A DNA stretch of 64,000 nucleotides from Melampsora larici-populina 98AG31. Lineage: Eukaryota > Basidiomycota > Pucciniomycetes > Pucciniales > Melampsoraceae. The stretch's first letter is position 1; every line of letters begins with the position of its first letter. Below are positions 22,203-34,396 of this stretch, piece after piece. Location: assembly GCF_000204055.1 (NCBI RefSeq), contig NW_006768769.1, positions 2,081,165-2,145,164 on the forward strand, in the 5' to 3' direction. A program made the position numbers and the translations under genes. The notes below the pieces were generated by a model. It ran no database searches and was not told the origin of the DNA. It saw only the letters and a list, made by a program, of their open reading frames with translations.

Positions 22203-25002
22203 ATGACTGAAAACCACTCACAAGACTTCAACACTTCACTCCCGCTCAACTCACCAACCAATTTCAATAATCCAATGTCTTCAAGTCTACCTAACACTAC
22301 TTCTCCTACTTCAACTCGCCCGTTAGGATCCTCATTTGATGACAATAACATTAGCCCTTCCTCTCGATTGGCCCCTCATCACCTGCAAGCACCCACTCCT
22401 CAAGAATCCAAAAGACGCCGCTATCGTAAGACATCGTGGATCATCTATCAGGTTCTCGATTCATATATCTGATTATTAACTAACCGATTCCACCAGGTAT
22501 ACCAAGAAGTTGTGATCGTTGTCGTAGTAGTAAGATTAAATGCGTTTTCGAGGTATGTCTTTTCGTGTATTTGGTTTTATCTGATGTCGATCGGGTGTTA
22601 ATTATTCTTAAATCGTCGTTGCAGGATGGTCGATGTGCTGCTTGCGCTGCCTCGGGCGTACCTTGTACTTTCGCAAATCCTGGTAGTCTCAAGGAGCGCC
22701 CTCCTACTCAAAAGTCAGATTCACATCGTGCCGATCTGTGAGCAGGCTACATCTACTTACCCGCATTTTATCCATTGTGTATGCAGGGACGTCGAACACC
22801 TTCAGGCTCGTATTCGTTCTCTCGAGCGGCTCATACATGCAGTGGCTCCGTCTTTAGACCTCAACAACTTACCAAACGTAGACAAGCTCGACACGCTTCC
22901 TCACTTAAACACGCCCGCTCCTAGTTCAAGCAGTGGGGATCGAGCAAATGCTACCTCAGACGCTCAACCCTCGTCTCTTCCTCAACAGCTGACCGACTCG
23001 AATAATGACAAAGCTGATCCTCCCGTCACTCCAATCTGGTCTTCTGCTCACTGGTCACAAGTCGATAAAAACCCATCCAACGGAAGATTTGTTGGGATTA
23101 CCTTCGAGTCTGCTCACTATGTCGGAACAAATGGCGTTTTCAGCCTCCCGGATTGTGCCGCTACCCAAGCTGGGGCTCACGTACCAATGACGAGCACTAC
23201 GTCTGGTGAACTGTCACCAGTAGATAAGATCATTCGCAATCAATATCAACAACGAATCTTTGCCACTCAGCGGTTTTATCCTGAACCAGACCTGGAGCAC
23301 CATCTGCTGTCTCTCTATTTCACTCACGTCCATCTACAAAATCCTCTTCTGCACCCACCCACCTTTCTTCAGCTTCACGCATCTGGTCTAGCTCAAACCG
23401 AGACGTCGTTCAGGTCATTGTGTCTATTTGTATTTGCTCTGGCCAGTCGTTTTTCAGATGATCCTAGGGTTCGTCTTGACATAGACGGCAGTCAGCATCC
23501 TAGTCCACAAGTAGCTGGATTGCGTTATTGTTATTCTGCGGTTTCTTATCTTTATAGGCCGATAGCCACCCCCGCGACTCTTTTCGATCTTCAGGCATAT
23601 GTCTTACTCTGTGTGTATTCGCTTGGTACCGTCAGTCCTATGTCGACTTGGTCGATCGCTGGAATTGGATTGCAAAGGGCGCAGGTAAGATGACGTGACT
23701 GGAAACATTTTCATCACTCACTGATAACTAGTTCATTCTCTATTCCCCGCGTCTTAGGAAGTTGGAGCCCATCGTGAACACAGTCATATTTGGAAAACCG
23801 ATAAGCTGCGAGATCATCTGCGTCGCAAGGCCTTTTTTCACCTCAATCAACTTGACAACTCGCTCAGTTCAATTCTTGGAAGAACAGCTTATATGCAAGA
23901 AGAAGACTATGATCTCGGTAATTCAGATCCTCTTAGCAGTCCTGGCACCTTGAAACTAATATGATTGGGTGTCTTGTAGCTCCAATTGATCCCGATATGG
24001 ACGAGACGTTTGGAACCTTCACTTCTTACGGTCAAGAGGGACCATTGTCTTCACAGGCAGCCATCGATTTGAATCGAAGCTACATGGCGTTGGCTACGGG
24101 GAGTGCAGGCAAAGCTTCGGTTCTTCCCTTGTTGAACGCTTTTCATGCCAGGCGTGACAAGGCCGAAGACAGTAACCTTTTAGCCACAGTGAAGCCTCTG
24201 GTGAAAAAAATCGATGCTGGTCTCAATTTATGGTATTCAAATCTGCCCAACAATCTGCGTCAAACACACGTCACTCCAGATTATCTGTTGGCCTCGGTGA
24301 CCGTCTTGACGTTTGTTCTAATTTTCCTCGTGCTCGTCCAACTACCAAGCAATGGACTCTAATTCATTGCTTCTTACAGACAATATCACCATCATCGTCA
24401 TATTGTTCATCGTGTTTTATTCGATTGTTCGACCGAAGAAGAATCATCTATGTCAATATGTGTATCTGCGGCCAGCTCCGTTATCCACTTGACGCAAAAA
24501 CTACGCCAACCTAACCTACTACGACACGCCTTTATCTGGGCACCTATACGTGTCGCATCAGCCGCAATTGTATTAATTTGCTCTATTCGTAAAGAAAGAC
24601 ACACTATCAGTGAAGCTGAGGCTGAACTACGTCGCCGGGACATCAACGTCGCGCTTGACATCTTGAATGAGCTGGCCCCAAGGTAACCGATCCCATATCC
24701 GGTTTATAGTTCACCGAGGTAGTTACTGACGTACACGTTGCTGGTTTGCAATCAGTACCTACATGGCTGAAACCTCAGCGAAGGCTACAGAGCGTCTCTT
24801 AGCATTATTGGGCTTGGTAGAAAAGTCAGATACCCCGCCTGGACACACCTTTGATCCTTCACAGATCACCAATGCAGCTTTCGACTTTTCACCGATGAAC
24901 ATGCTTCCGGGTGAGCCAACGTTTAGTATGTGGCATAACGAATTCTCTGGAGGCCCTTCCCTGAACTTGTGGCCAAATAATTCGTCTGGTGGAACACAAT
25001 GA
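22203..25002 (+). CDS. Zn2Cys6 transcription factor with Fungal_trans domain
   Basis: The model has eight exons: 22203-22425, 22497-22552, 22625-22737, 22787-23684, 23758-23917, 23980-24286, 24380-24682 and 24756-25002, giving 768 aa with consistent phases. The DNA-binding zinc cluster is CDRCRSSKIKC followed by C-A-A-C and a last Cys: residues 80, 83, 90, 97, 100 and 107, the exact C-x2-C-x6-C-x6-C-x2-C-x6-C spacing. A short coiled coil follows (DVEHLQARIRSLERLIHA), the usual dimerisation element. The middle region (about 240-500) matches the fungal regulator domain: EHHLLSLYFTHVHLQNPLLH, AYVLLCVYSLGT, and GAHRE with LRRKAFFHL. It should act as a nuclear regulator; the target pathway is not visible. 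The donor at 24287 (GTTGGC) is weak and is the least certain splice site. Confidence 0.88.
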
Positions 25003-25805
25003 TCGCGTTCCGTGCAATTTTCTACCGCTCTTGTGAAAAGTTGCGATATTTTTCTATTTTCTGTTGGTGATTGAATTGGTCATTTATTGCTGAAGGGTTC
25101 GGTGGTTTCATTGTTTATTTTTTCCCTTGACACCGCAAGTGTGTGAACTGTATTGTACATTTTCGGTTAGGACTTGAAGGAAAGTTGAGGTTTTAGATTT
25201 TTCATTTTGATTTGAGATTGGACGTGATCTATACAAAGCATATCTAAGTCCCGGATCGTTTTTTAAAAAGGAACTGTTTTGGAAAAGCAAGGTATTGGTG
25301 TACTTACTTCTGTTGATACAGCCATTACATATAGCTTGGCAAGATGTGTTCAATGTGTTTGCTTTAGGATTAGAGAATCAGGATGGCAGTTGTAAAAAGA
25401 TAAAGAAGTTTCTTTGACAATGCATTTCTAAAATCTCTGTATCCACGTGTGAGTCAAATTAATAGCTCCCAAGCAGGCTCATCACTGGAATTACAAAATT
25501 ATCTAGTCCAATCTTTATTTGAAACTTTGCCTAGAACCAGAGTTTGGGCTATCAGGATATGATCTCTATGGTCATTTTTGGCTTGAACCCCCACCATCAA
25601 TCTTGGTTCATGTCATTAAAATCACAAATCAGACCTGGATTAAGGCCCCCAATGGGTTAATGTTTAAATTTGTCAATCAAAATATGATGTCTTCAATTCT
25701 ATCTCATGCTTGAAACAATACAGAATTTGACCTTGGCAAAATTGCTGGCTTCTGCTGCCAGTCAAGTCAAGTCAAATGTAACTCCCCCAGAGAGTTGATG
25801 TTTTC
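25003..25805. other. 3' flank of the transcription factor gene, no gene seen
   Basis: AT-rich sequence with T-runs; presumably the 3' UTR and intergenic DNA. Small ORFs on both strands have no recognisable content. Confidence 0.4.
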
Positions 25806-25808
25806 AAT

Positions 25809-26281
25809 AGTGGGGTTCAAGTCAAAAAAATTGAGCTAAGATTATAGGCAACTCAAGCCACTTTTTAAGTCTGCTTGGTGCTTAAAAAACACAATGACAG
25901 CGTGTACAAGTACTTATACATAAGTAAAGTTGGTCCAAAGTAAAAAAAGAACAGGCTCTGAAACCTCCTGAAACAAAGGTACAAGAGGCTCACAAAGTGC
26001 ATTATTTCTGCTGTTATGGATTCAACAAGAGTGAAAAAGAAAAAAATTGACCGTTGAGCACTAAAAAAAGGCCGTTGACACACAACCCAAAAGACGGCTT
26101 TTTCTTCGTGGAAAAAAAAGGTCGTCTTGCTTAAAATTATAAGCATCGACTTATAATTTATAAGTCACCCGAGCAGCTCTAAAGCTGCTTGGATGGCTTA
26201 TAAATAAAACTATAATTTGTGACTCCCAAACATTGCTTAAAATTCATTATAAGTCCAATTTGTTTTAACTTGAACCCCACT
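25809..26281. mobile_element. 473-bp MITE with AGTGGGGTTCAAGT ends
   Basis: The left end AGTGGGGTTCAAGTCAAAA (25809) and the right end TTTTAACTTGAACCCCACT (to 26281) are inverted repeats with one mismatch, flanked by AAT on both sides (25806-25808 and 26282-26284). The interior is AT-rich with a TTATAATTTATAA palindrome near 26150. The end sequence resembles that of the MITE at 32184-32390. The superfamily is not clear. Confidence 0.72.
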
Positions 26282-26539
26282 AATGAACCCCTTGTCAGTC
26301 TTGATGAATTGAAAGTTTTGGTTGATAATATAGTGGTGATTGGATGAGGGAGCACTGGGTTTCCTTGGTCTGCCTAGTTTATAACTGGATATCAATTTCA
26401 AGATGTGGGAGCTGTGTATGAAGGAGTCACATATTGGGCATCCTTGGTGCATCCAGTATCTCTTCACTTTTACTATGTCAGTGTTTCAAGGTCTAAACAC
26501 CACATTTTGGTCATGTACTAGAGATTTAACCTAATTCAG

Positions 26540-26732
26540 CACAGCCAATATTGAAAATGCTGAGGTATCATGGGACTCAAATCCTTGGTCATGTTTTTGT
26601 GTCTAGCCCCGAGGCCCTGAGGGGACTTTAGTTAAGTTAGACCTCAGATCAATACCTCAGACAAGATATTTCTGAGGATTTGCATCCAATCATGCCTTGG
26701 ATTCCAGGACCAAAGGTATTTTTTTGGCAGTG
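26540..26732. mobile_element. 193-bp CACTG-type MITE, copy A
   Basis: It starts CACAGCC (26540) and ends GGCAGTG (26732), flanked by CAG on both sides (26537-26539 and 26733-26735). The interior holds GAGGTATC, AAATCCTTGG and CCTTGGATT motifs shared with copies at 33075-33277 and 50262-50467; relative to the latter it lies in the opposite orientation. It is a non-autonomous element with CACTA-like ends (inference). Confidence 0.68.
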
Positions 26733-26735
26733 CAG

Positions 26736-29700
26736 GTCCCATATGTACATCAGAAAAACATTCCATAAGAGTGAGTTTCAGGCTCAATGCATAGCAAAGC
26801 AGTGCACTGTTTCTGAAACCCTACCACAGAATTCCCATCCAAATTTCAAAGTACAGCCACATATCTCTACTGGAACAAAAGTTATGAAACTTGTTAACCT
26901 TGAGCAAGGTCCTCATGAGTGTTGGTCATCTAAAGAAACAATGTCAATCCTACAACAAACATGTGTGTTGTGGTCCTCCAAGACTTGGAATCTATCCTCA
27001 ATTGGAACTGTGCATTGGTGATTGGTAGATGAACTGGAGGGATTGACCGCTGACTTTCTAGCCACTTGTGCTGGGGTCACACAAAAACAGAAGAGATAAG
27101 ATACAGTTGCGGTCCAGCCAAGGTGATATTCAAGGTAATATCTAAATGAGTTATATCCTACTCTGTCAAGTACTCCATACCCCAGAAATATGCCATTGTA
27201 GACTTGTGAGATCAGGGGATTATACTCCTTTGAACCCCCCCCCAATTGCCAGACTGTCAAGCTTTTATCTGGAAGGTGACAGCCCTTGAACACAGCCAGT
27301 AAGTTGTGGTTGAATGGTGAAACATCACTTCCAACCTCACTTGAAAGGTGATTAAGACTGGTCAACCCAAACATCATGTTGTATACATAGGTATTATTAC
27401 TTACATATCCACCAAGTGATTGGTAGGGAAGAGGCCAGCCAGACAAAATCTCATGATCCATAATTATGATGTTGAGTATGTTCATTTGGGTTCAGAACTC
27501 CAGGAATATTCATATAATTCCAATGCCAATGCATATAATTGGGCCAAAAAGTAGTCTAAGAGAATCGCCACCAGACTTGGACTGTGACCCGTCACACAGG
27601 GCAGTATACCAGACATACCACTCTTTGGATTTCTCCTTCAGGAAAAGCATCTAGCACCTGCCATCCTACCACAATTTGGTACACTTCTCTGCAATCTTAT
27701 ACCTGCCAGCTATTTCCACACTTATTGTGGTGTCACCACAGCTACAACAATTATAAGATGATTGAGGAGAAGTAATTGGATGCAGTGGGACAGACTGTGT
27801 TACTATTATAACAGGTAATGGGACTGGTCAAGGGACTATGAGGATGACCATTGAAATCCTTGAATCCAGAGTCACCCCCAAAATCACTGTGGTGTGCCAT
27901 TGTGGCAACAATGCAGCAATTTGGGTGGGCAAGCAGTGTCTCTTTACTTCCCACTTACAACTCACCAAGGTGCAGCCATGGGTTGCTTCAAATGATGGGG
28001 CTTTCAATCCTATTCCCCAGCCCTCCTTTTACACCTTTCAGTGTCTGCCCCTTTTTGAAATAGCCCTCTTCCTGAAAAGCCTCAATGCCTGAAAGTGGAC
28101 TTTTATGTTTACTTTCTGATTTGTTCAGCTTTTCCAGAAGTGAAGCTGAAATCTCTGAGCTTTCCTTGATCATGAAAAATCATAGTCCACATTGTGGCAA
28201 ATAAATTCAGCTTTTCAGTGCTTATTGAGTGAATGCTAAAGGCATCCCATTCACTGTCGTGAAAGTTTATTGATGTTTTTCAAGTACTATAGACCATGCT
28301 GGCATGCCTGAACCAGAGTTGTCAAACCAACTAAACTACCTAATTCTGTGGTTGATAAAGTTGCCTGAATTCCAGAAAAACATACAACACAGAGTCAATC
28401 AGCTTATTAATTACCTGTACCCAGAACCTTGATAATTTGTGCATTTTTTGCTGAACTCCCTTCACCTCCACTAAGTCACTGTGGGCTGAAGGACCATGGC
28501 GTGACTTGTGGTTCTTTCAAAAAAAAGAAGCCAAGCCAACAAGGATGAAAATCACAAAAAAAAACGCTCCAAAGCATACCTCCATGTTGATCAAGTTCAA
28601 GAAACCATGTTCAATGTTAACAATTTGGTATCCATTATGGGTGATGTTGGGAAAATTCATGCGGTGAGTAGAAGGAGAGATACCTTCCAAATTTTTGTTA
28701 GTAGAGGTATTGATCACAACAAAACAAACCTTAGTGTGACCATGCTTTCCGGTCTTGGGGGGAGATATTGATGATCTGAAGGAAAAGACCCAATGAATTT
28801 AGAACAACAATTGCCATGTTGTAAATTGACAAAGTGACTCATTTGGCATTGTCTACCTCTGATGCAAAGGTGACTGTTCTTGCGTAAAGCAGAGCATTGC
28901 ATTGGCCAGAGGTCCAAGAGGCACATGTTTGATTAAAGATAAAATTGATCAAGGTCAGATTTGATGAGAAATGAATGAATGATGAAAAAGAAGAATCAAC
29001 TGGCACCATATTAATCTTCAGAGGAATAACTGTAGTTTGAATGAATCAAGAGACTGACATGAGTAGATGCGTTGAAAAGTTCATCACAATGCTTTTCAAA
29101 AGATGGTGAGTACAAACTGCCTTTGAAAGTCGAGCATCACATGGAGATGAAGAAATCAAAAAGCAGACTACATTGGAATGAGGCAGGGGGCGAATGAAGA
29201 TGTACATAACAAAGAGTTGCCTCTAAAAGTCCATTTGAATCTCACAGGGTAAAGCAAATGTGCAACAAAACTAAGGTGAGGAGGCAAGATATTCTCAACA
29301 AAAATGCATTAACAAGGTTGCAATGACAAAAGGTGGCTTAAAAAGCAAATGTTCCAGGAATTGAGCTGCAGAAAAAACCTACAATAACGCTAGGTGGACT
29401 AAAACGCAATGCAACCAGAAATTGGAAGTTGGAACGGATGGGTGAATAATAAAAGGGACCAAAACTTGCGCAAGTGGTCCATCTTTTTAGTATTTAGATG
29501 AAACAATTTCTTTCAACAAAACCAAACACTATCATACCTGATCAGAACCAACAACACATCAACAAGTTAACAGTCAATAAGGTGATTCAATAACCAGAAG
29601 AATTGTGTGGGAGAGAACTTTCTAAACAGATGAATGATGAGAAAGAAAGTTTCTCATGGTAGACAAGATTTGATATGTAAGAGTAAGTGGTATAACTCAT

Positions 29701-29885
29701 GGGTAGGTTATGGTTCAGTCAGGAAAGTTGTGAGTAGAAAACAAAAACACATTTGTTTAAGTACATAACTTCTTAACACATTATTACATCATCATAATAA
29801 ATGACATAAAACGTAAGTTTCTTCCAACAAGTAGATATTCTTTTTTGATTGTTAGTGCAGTTGGGCACCTGTAATCAAAGCAAGG
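26736..29885. other. 3.1 kb of unassigned, probably repeat-derived DNA
   Basis: No gene is supported. A minus-strand ORF at 26913-27485 (190 codons, with VWQLGGGSKEYNPL) and a Lys-rich plus-strand ORF at 28508-28771 have no family likeness that I can name. The interval 28930-29800 is AT-rich and nearly without ORFs. The high content of TG and CA pairs suggests old, CpG-depleted transposon sequence. Confidence 0.35.
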
Positions 29886-29996
29886 TCAAAGTTTCTCACC
29901 TTTTTTCCATGTGACCAAGACTGGTGTCACCCAGGGTGATGTTGTTATTTGAATTTTTCCATTGACCAATCCTTTTTCCAGCATGTCATTTAGCTT
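29886..29996 (-). pseudogene. Ty3/gypsy reverse transcriptase fragment
   Basis: On the minus strand the bases read KLNDMLEKGLVNGKIQITTS, then PWVTPVLVTWKKG, then TGA. This is the start of the gypsy RT domain, where the family has a leu-rich helix, EKG, an S/T-SPW-xPV motif and a KK. Only this block is clear; flanking sequence on both sides is too decayed to place. It shows that an LTR retrotransposon once lay here. Confidence 0.55.
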
Positions 29997-30523
29997 GCCA
30001 TTCTCTTTTGTCAATAAGGGTATAACTTGCTCAGTCTGACAGCCCGAGGCAATTTATATCCAAATATACCTAAGTTTTTCCAATCCTTGGTATCTTTGCC
30101 ACCAGTGTGGGGTGTTTGAAAGTCAATCTTGGACTGCACTACCTTTTTGCAGGTCCTAGAATGTCTGTTAGGCTCTTCAAATGCCATCCAGGATTATTTC
30201 ATACCAGACAGTCCTGAAGAGACTGGGGGTCTATGCCAAGAGACCCAATGTGGTTGACTAAGAGCATTGACAGTGGCCAGGCCTCAGAACAACCAACTCA
30301 AATCTTCATGAGGCTAGATCACTTGGGATGTGATGGTGCAGGCTCCAAATCTGTACAGAGTATGGGTGACAAATGCTTTGCACACTCTTCACGGTGGAGT
30401 ATGTGTGTGTTTACACCTGTGAATTATGGGGTTTGACAAGTGCAGAAATTTTTGGCTTACCACTATTGTTCTCAACTTTGACAACCAAGGGTCAAAATTT
30501 GGAGTTGGCTCTAAATACACTTA

Positions 30524-30697
30524 CAGTCAACTCCCTCTAATTACATACAGTTTGGCGGGTGGTTTTCTCATGCACTTAAAGGAATATGCACTTATAGACC
30601 TCATTTTGGCTGGCAAACCCCTTTTTGGCGGCAAAAAATCCTATGCACATAGAGAATTATGCACTTACAGGGATATCAAGTTAGAGGGAGTTGACTG
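30524..30697. mobile_element. 174-bp Tc1/mariner-type MITE
   Basis: The ends CAGTCAACTCCCTCTAA (30524-30540) and TTAGAGGGAGTTGACTG (30681-30697) are perfect 17-bp inverted repeats flanked by TA on both sides (30522-30523 and 30698-30699). The interior also has a pair of GCACTTA and TATGCAC motifs. TA duplication and CAGT-type ends fit the Tc1/mariner (pogo-like) superfamily. Confidence 0.85.
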
Positions 30698-31277
30698 TAG
30701 TGATAGGGACTGCCACTTCAGCACAAATCCAGGCCCCTATTGCTATATTTGGCAATAGCTCCAGTTTGAGGCTTGATAATGTGAATGCTCTAATGAGTTT
30801 GCACAGCTGTGTCATGGTATTCATCATACCTGTGCTTAGTTGAGTTTTGTGTGTGTATGAAGTGTGCTTCCATCTTTACTCCAGGTGTAAGTATTTAGGT
30901 TCACAAGCTTTTCTATGTAGACCTATATGTTTATCAATTTCTATGGCACATATATATAGACTGTTTCTACTCCGGGCTCTCAGGCTTATGCTACCCTACA
31001 AGGAGTTCCAGTACTCTTGCGTTGGTTTTTCATTACATCAAGCTTTTCCAAAGATCAGCATGAAAACTTTAAGACTTATTCATAATCTAGACTCTTTCAT
31101 TTAGCAATCCTGTGTGGCTTGTGCTCTACTGTGAATAGGTTGCTTGTGACCTGTAATGTTTGTTCATTTTTGTCATTATTTGTGTTTGTATAAATAGAGT
31201 TGAGATTTCACTACTCAGATTCTTTTCCTCAACAAAAATAATCTGTAAGTGTTTCACATGGATCCTCATTCATGTAG

Positions 31278-31446
31278 CAGGTGCCCAAAGGCACGACGGC
31301 ACCTGTGTGTTCCATGAAAAAGGAAACAGGCGTGCAGAGCTTGGGCAGACTTGGTACTGGAGGAAGAAGTACCAAGAGAAAATGGGGAGAAGGGATTCTC
31401 CCCAACGGAAACTAATTTTGGTAAACTTTTAACTTTACCAAAATTA
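31278..31446. repeat. Cluster of four perfect hairpins
   Basis: Four stem-loops lie in 170 bases. CAGGTGCC/GGCACCTG spans 31278-31305. CTTGGTACT/AGTACCAAG spans 31350-31376. GGGGAGAA/TTCTCCCC spans 31384-31403 with a 4-base loop. TAATTTTGGTAAA/TTTACCAAAATTA spans 31413-31446 with an 8-base loop. No ORF explains them. They may be a structured RNA, a terminator-like region or the end of a foldback element. Confidence 0.6.
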
Positions 31447-32183
31447 ATTCCCCAAGCTTACTCACTCAAATCATCGCACTGCAAGATGAAAGAGTAAGAA
31501 CAAGTCTCACTATTTCTTATTCAAAAAATTTCTTTTTCCTCCCGCCCGCCCCTGCACCCTGCCTTGCAGAGAGCCTACCCGGTCAGAAAGCCAGGGGCCT
31601 GTTGGCCCCCCCTCCACACATATGACAAGACTTAGACATATCTAAGTTCTGTCACTCATGGTGATCTGATTATGGTAGTGGTGTCCAAAAATATAGAGTA
31701 TGAAATAAAAGTGCAAGACAAAACAATGAAATATTAGAAATAACAAAATACAAAAAGAAAATTAGATACAAATACATAAAAAGGGAATACTTGCCCTGCT
31801 AAGAAATGTGAGACTCCGGTTGATGGAACGTGGTGGGCGCACGTTTTGAATTTGGGGCAGGCCTAGGCGTGCATTTTGATCTTTCCAAAGGCACACCTAT
31901 AGTGGGGGTGCTTAGGTTTGCCTCTGAGATGTTAAAATCTCCCCAAAAAGCAAAGTAGGTGGGAAAAAACGCTCAAAAAACATCAGACATAGCATACATA
32001 ATTATTTCACAGCGGTACTCATGTACATCTCATCAACAGTCATGAAAGTCAACAATCAAAAAGCTCATCCTCATCCCATTCCCTGTTCTCAGACACCTAT
32101 CTCAAACAATAGTAGCTGATAGTGGCTTGGAGATTAGGGATGTATTGTAAGTAGAGCACTTTGAGGTGTGATTTAAAAATATT

Positions 32184-32390
32184 AGGGGGTTTCAAGTTCA
32201 ATTGTTTTTTGCGTATTTTTTAAAAATCTGGGCAAGTTTTTCATAAAAGAAATCTACGTAAAACCAATGTATTTTTAATTTGGGACACCTAAAAAGGTGT
32301 CCTGCTTCAAAAAAATTACGCATATTTTACAACAACAGGCAATTTGTTGTAGCGCAAAAATACATAAAAATTTTGAACTTGAAACCCCCT
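32184..32390. mobile_element. 207-bp MITE with AGGGGGTTTCAAGTTCAA ends
   Basis: The left end AGGGGGTTTCAAGTTCAA (32184-32201) and its perfect inverted copy (to 32390) are flanked by ATT on both sides (32181-32183 and 32391-32393). The centre holds a second palindrome, GGACACCT...AGGTGTCC, near 32281-32302. The terminal sequence resembles the 473-bp MITE at 25809. Confidence 0.75.
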
Positions 32391-32619
32391 ATTATTGATG
32401 TTAAACAAAAACCCCCAACCATAATCACACAGTGACTGGACGGAATAGACCTAAACCAGCCTAAACCTAACAAGTGCATGGCAACGCCAAAATCAAGCCC
32501 AAAAGGCCTGCCCAGGGCCTGCCTCAAAGGCATGCCCCTGAGGCAGGCCAATGGCGCTGCGCCCACCGGATGAATCCTGATATTCTTCCCTTATAACTTA
32601 TCCTCACGCTTCACATCTC

Positions 32620-33310
32620 TAGTTATTTTTACTTGAACTCATTTCAGTTTTTCATTGCTTTTTATGTGTCTTTCCCTGTTGCTCTGTGCACAGGTTTGTC
32701 ATAACTATTTCTATATTACTTCTTATTCATTCACCAACCTAGTTTTTGTCACTGTTGCACATGTGCACAGGTTAGTTGATTTGTGTAGCCATTTGTAGCT
32801 TGTAGGCCCTGTTGCCTGATTGCTTACTTTTGACCTGATTAACCTAGGTATGAATTATTTTTGCAACAAAAAGAGTCTTTATTTTTACTGGAACTCATTT
32901 GAGTTTTTTGTTGCTTTCTACATGTCTTTCCCTGTTGCTCTGTGCACAGGTTAGTTGATTTATGTAGCTCTTTGAAGCTTGTAGGTGCTTTTCCCTGATT
33001 GCTTACTTTTGACATGATTACCCCAGGTTGGTTGATTTCTGTAGCTATCTGAAGCTTGTAGGTGCTGTTGCCTGCACCAACATAGATGCCTTGGGTTGCA
33101 GAATCCAAGGCATCATGAGATGTAAACTCTTGGATAGGTCTTTTCCAACAAGTTGATTCAAGGTATATTTAGGTGCAAAGATATTCCTGGGATAAAAACC
33201 TTGGAAAGAGTCTGTTGAAGCATTTGAGTCCAATGATACCTCAGATTAAAAAATGCAGGGTAAATGTGTTGGCTGTGCTGATTGCTTACTTTTGCCCTGA
33301 TTACCCCAGG
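32620..33310. repeat. Degenerate tandem repeat block
   Basis: Segments recur in the same orientation: CTTTCCCTGTTGCTCTGTGC near 32670 and 32925, GTAGCTTGTAGG or GAAGCTTGTAGG near 32795, 32975 and 33050, and GATTGCTTACTTTTG near 32818, 32996 and 33283. The units are not equal in length, so the block grew by irregular duplication. A 203-bp MITE is inserted in the last unit. Confidence 0.65.
33075..33277. mobile_element. 203-bp CACTG-type MITE, copy B
   Basis: It starts CACCAACATAGATGCCTTGG (33075) and ends ...TTGGCTGTG (33277), flanked by CTG on both sides (33072-33074 and 33278-33280). The left half aligns base by base with the copy at 50262, but many CpG sites there are TpG or CpA here. The interrupted host unit, GCCTGATTGCTTACTTTTG, is intact when the insertion is ignored. 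Confidence 0.75.
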
Positions 33311-33930
33311 TTCACCCTTTTACATTGGCACAGCCAATTCAACCCTTGGAGCTATTCCATCACAATTCTTCACAGGCTGGTATACAGTGGGATTTGATTC
33401 TGTTGGTGGATTGTGTTTGCTGGATCATGGCCTGAAAGTGTCCAATACATCTTAACTGACATTTATGTTTGTTGACAGTCCAGTTTCATTGGTGGCAATG
33501 CTCTAAGATTTGCATGTCTAAGACTAAATTATGCAACTCCTTTTTTTACTGCTTTTGAATCTGACTGGCTGAAGATAGGGCATAACAGGAGATTCAATAA
33601 AAGCAGTCAAAGTACCACCTTTGATGATTGTACAACTATTGTCCTTTTCTTTTGAAATGGTAGAATATAGATCAATATCTCATATTCAAAGACCTCATAT
33701 GCACCATGTCCGTGTGGTGTTTGCTTGTTGACAAGCGCATACGAGTTGCCTTTGTGCCTCAAAGGCATTCCGTGTGCGCTTGTTGTCGGGCAACTGCCAC
33801 AAGGACACAGTGCATGGTCTTCACAACACATTTTAATTTCATCTTGTACAACAAGGATCACTTGCACATAGGAATTCAAATTGGTAATTAATGAGGTTGG
33901 TTCCCTACATATGCTTTTAGATTTGTCAAT

Positions 33931-34219
33931 TCAGCCTGAGCCCCCGGAACAAGGCCCCAAGGGTTCCCCAAATCCCAAACCCTCGGGGTGTGGGTTTGAT
34001 TAGGCTTTTTGGGACTCTGATACATTGGGGGGGCCTTAGGGTTTGGGGGCGGGGGGGTGTAGGCATCAAACCCCCAATCTTACCTGCAGGGACCCCCGGC
34101 TTCCTGCGGGCTTTAGGCATTTGGGATAGGGGTTGGGGGGCTTCTGAGAGCCAGGTTTTGATTGGTTTGGGGTGCAGGTAGGCCATTACCCGCGGTTTTT
34201 GGGTTGGGGCTCAGGCTGA
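33931..34219. mobile_element. 289-bp GC-rich MITE, possibly hAT-like
   Basis: TCAGCCTGAGCCCC (33931-33944) pairs with GGGGCTCAGGCTGA (34206-34219). The interior is unusually GC-rich with G and C runs, and its two halves are roughly inverted copies of each other (CAAACCC versus GGGTTTG motifs). The flanking eight bases match only partly (5 of 8), so an 8-bp hAT duplication is possible but not proven. Confidence 0.6.
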
Positions 34220-34396
34220 TATGCAATCATTAGCTGAGGATTGTGTTTATATTTTTGTTGGACTTTATACAGCTACATATACAAGAAATTTGTGTCCTGC
34301 TCAAAGAAATGTAGTAGAGTGGCTCAAGAGTTCTTTGGTTTATGTATGTATGTATTTGGTGCTGTCTTTTTGTGTGAGTTATGGACAAAACTTTTG

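Noticed and set aside
26913..27485. 190-codon minus-strand ORF
   Set aside because: I could not connect it to any family, and neighbouring sequence gives no supporting exon or motif. It is kept only as a note in the unassigned region.
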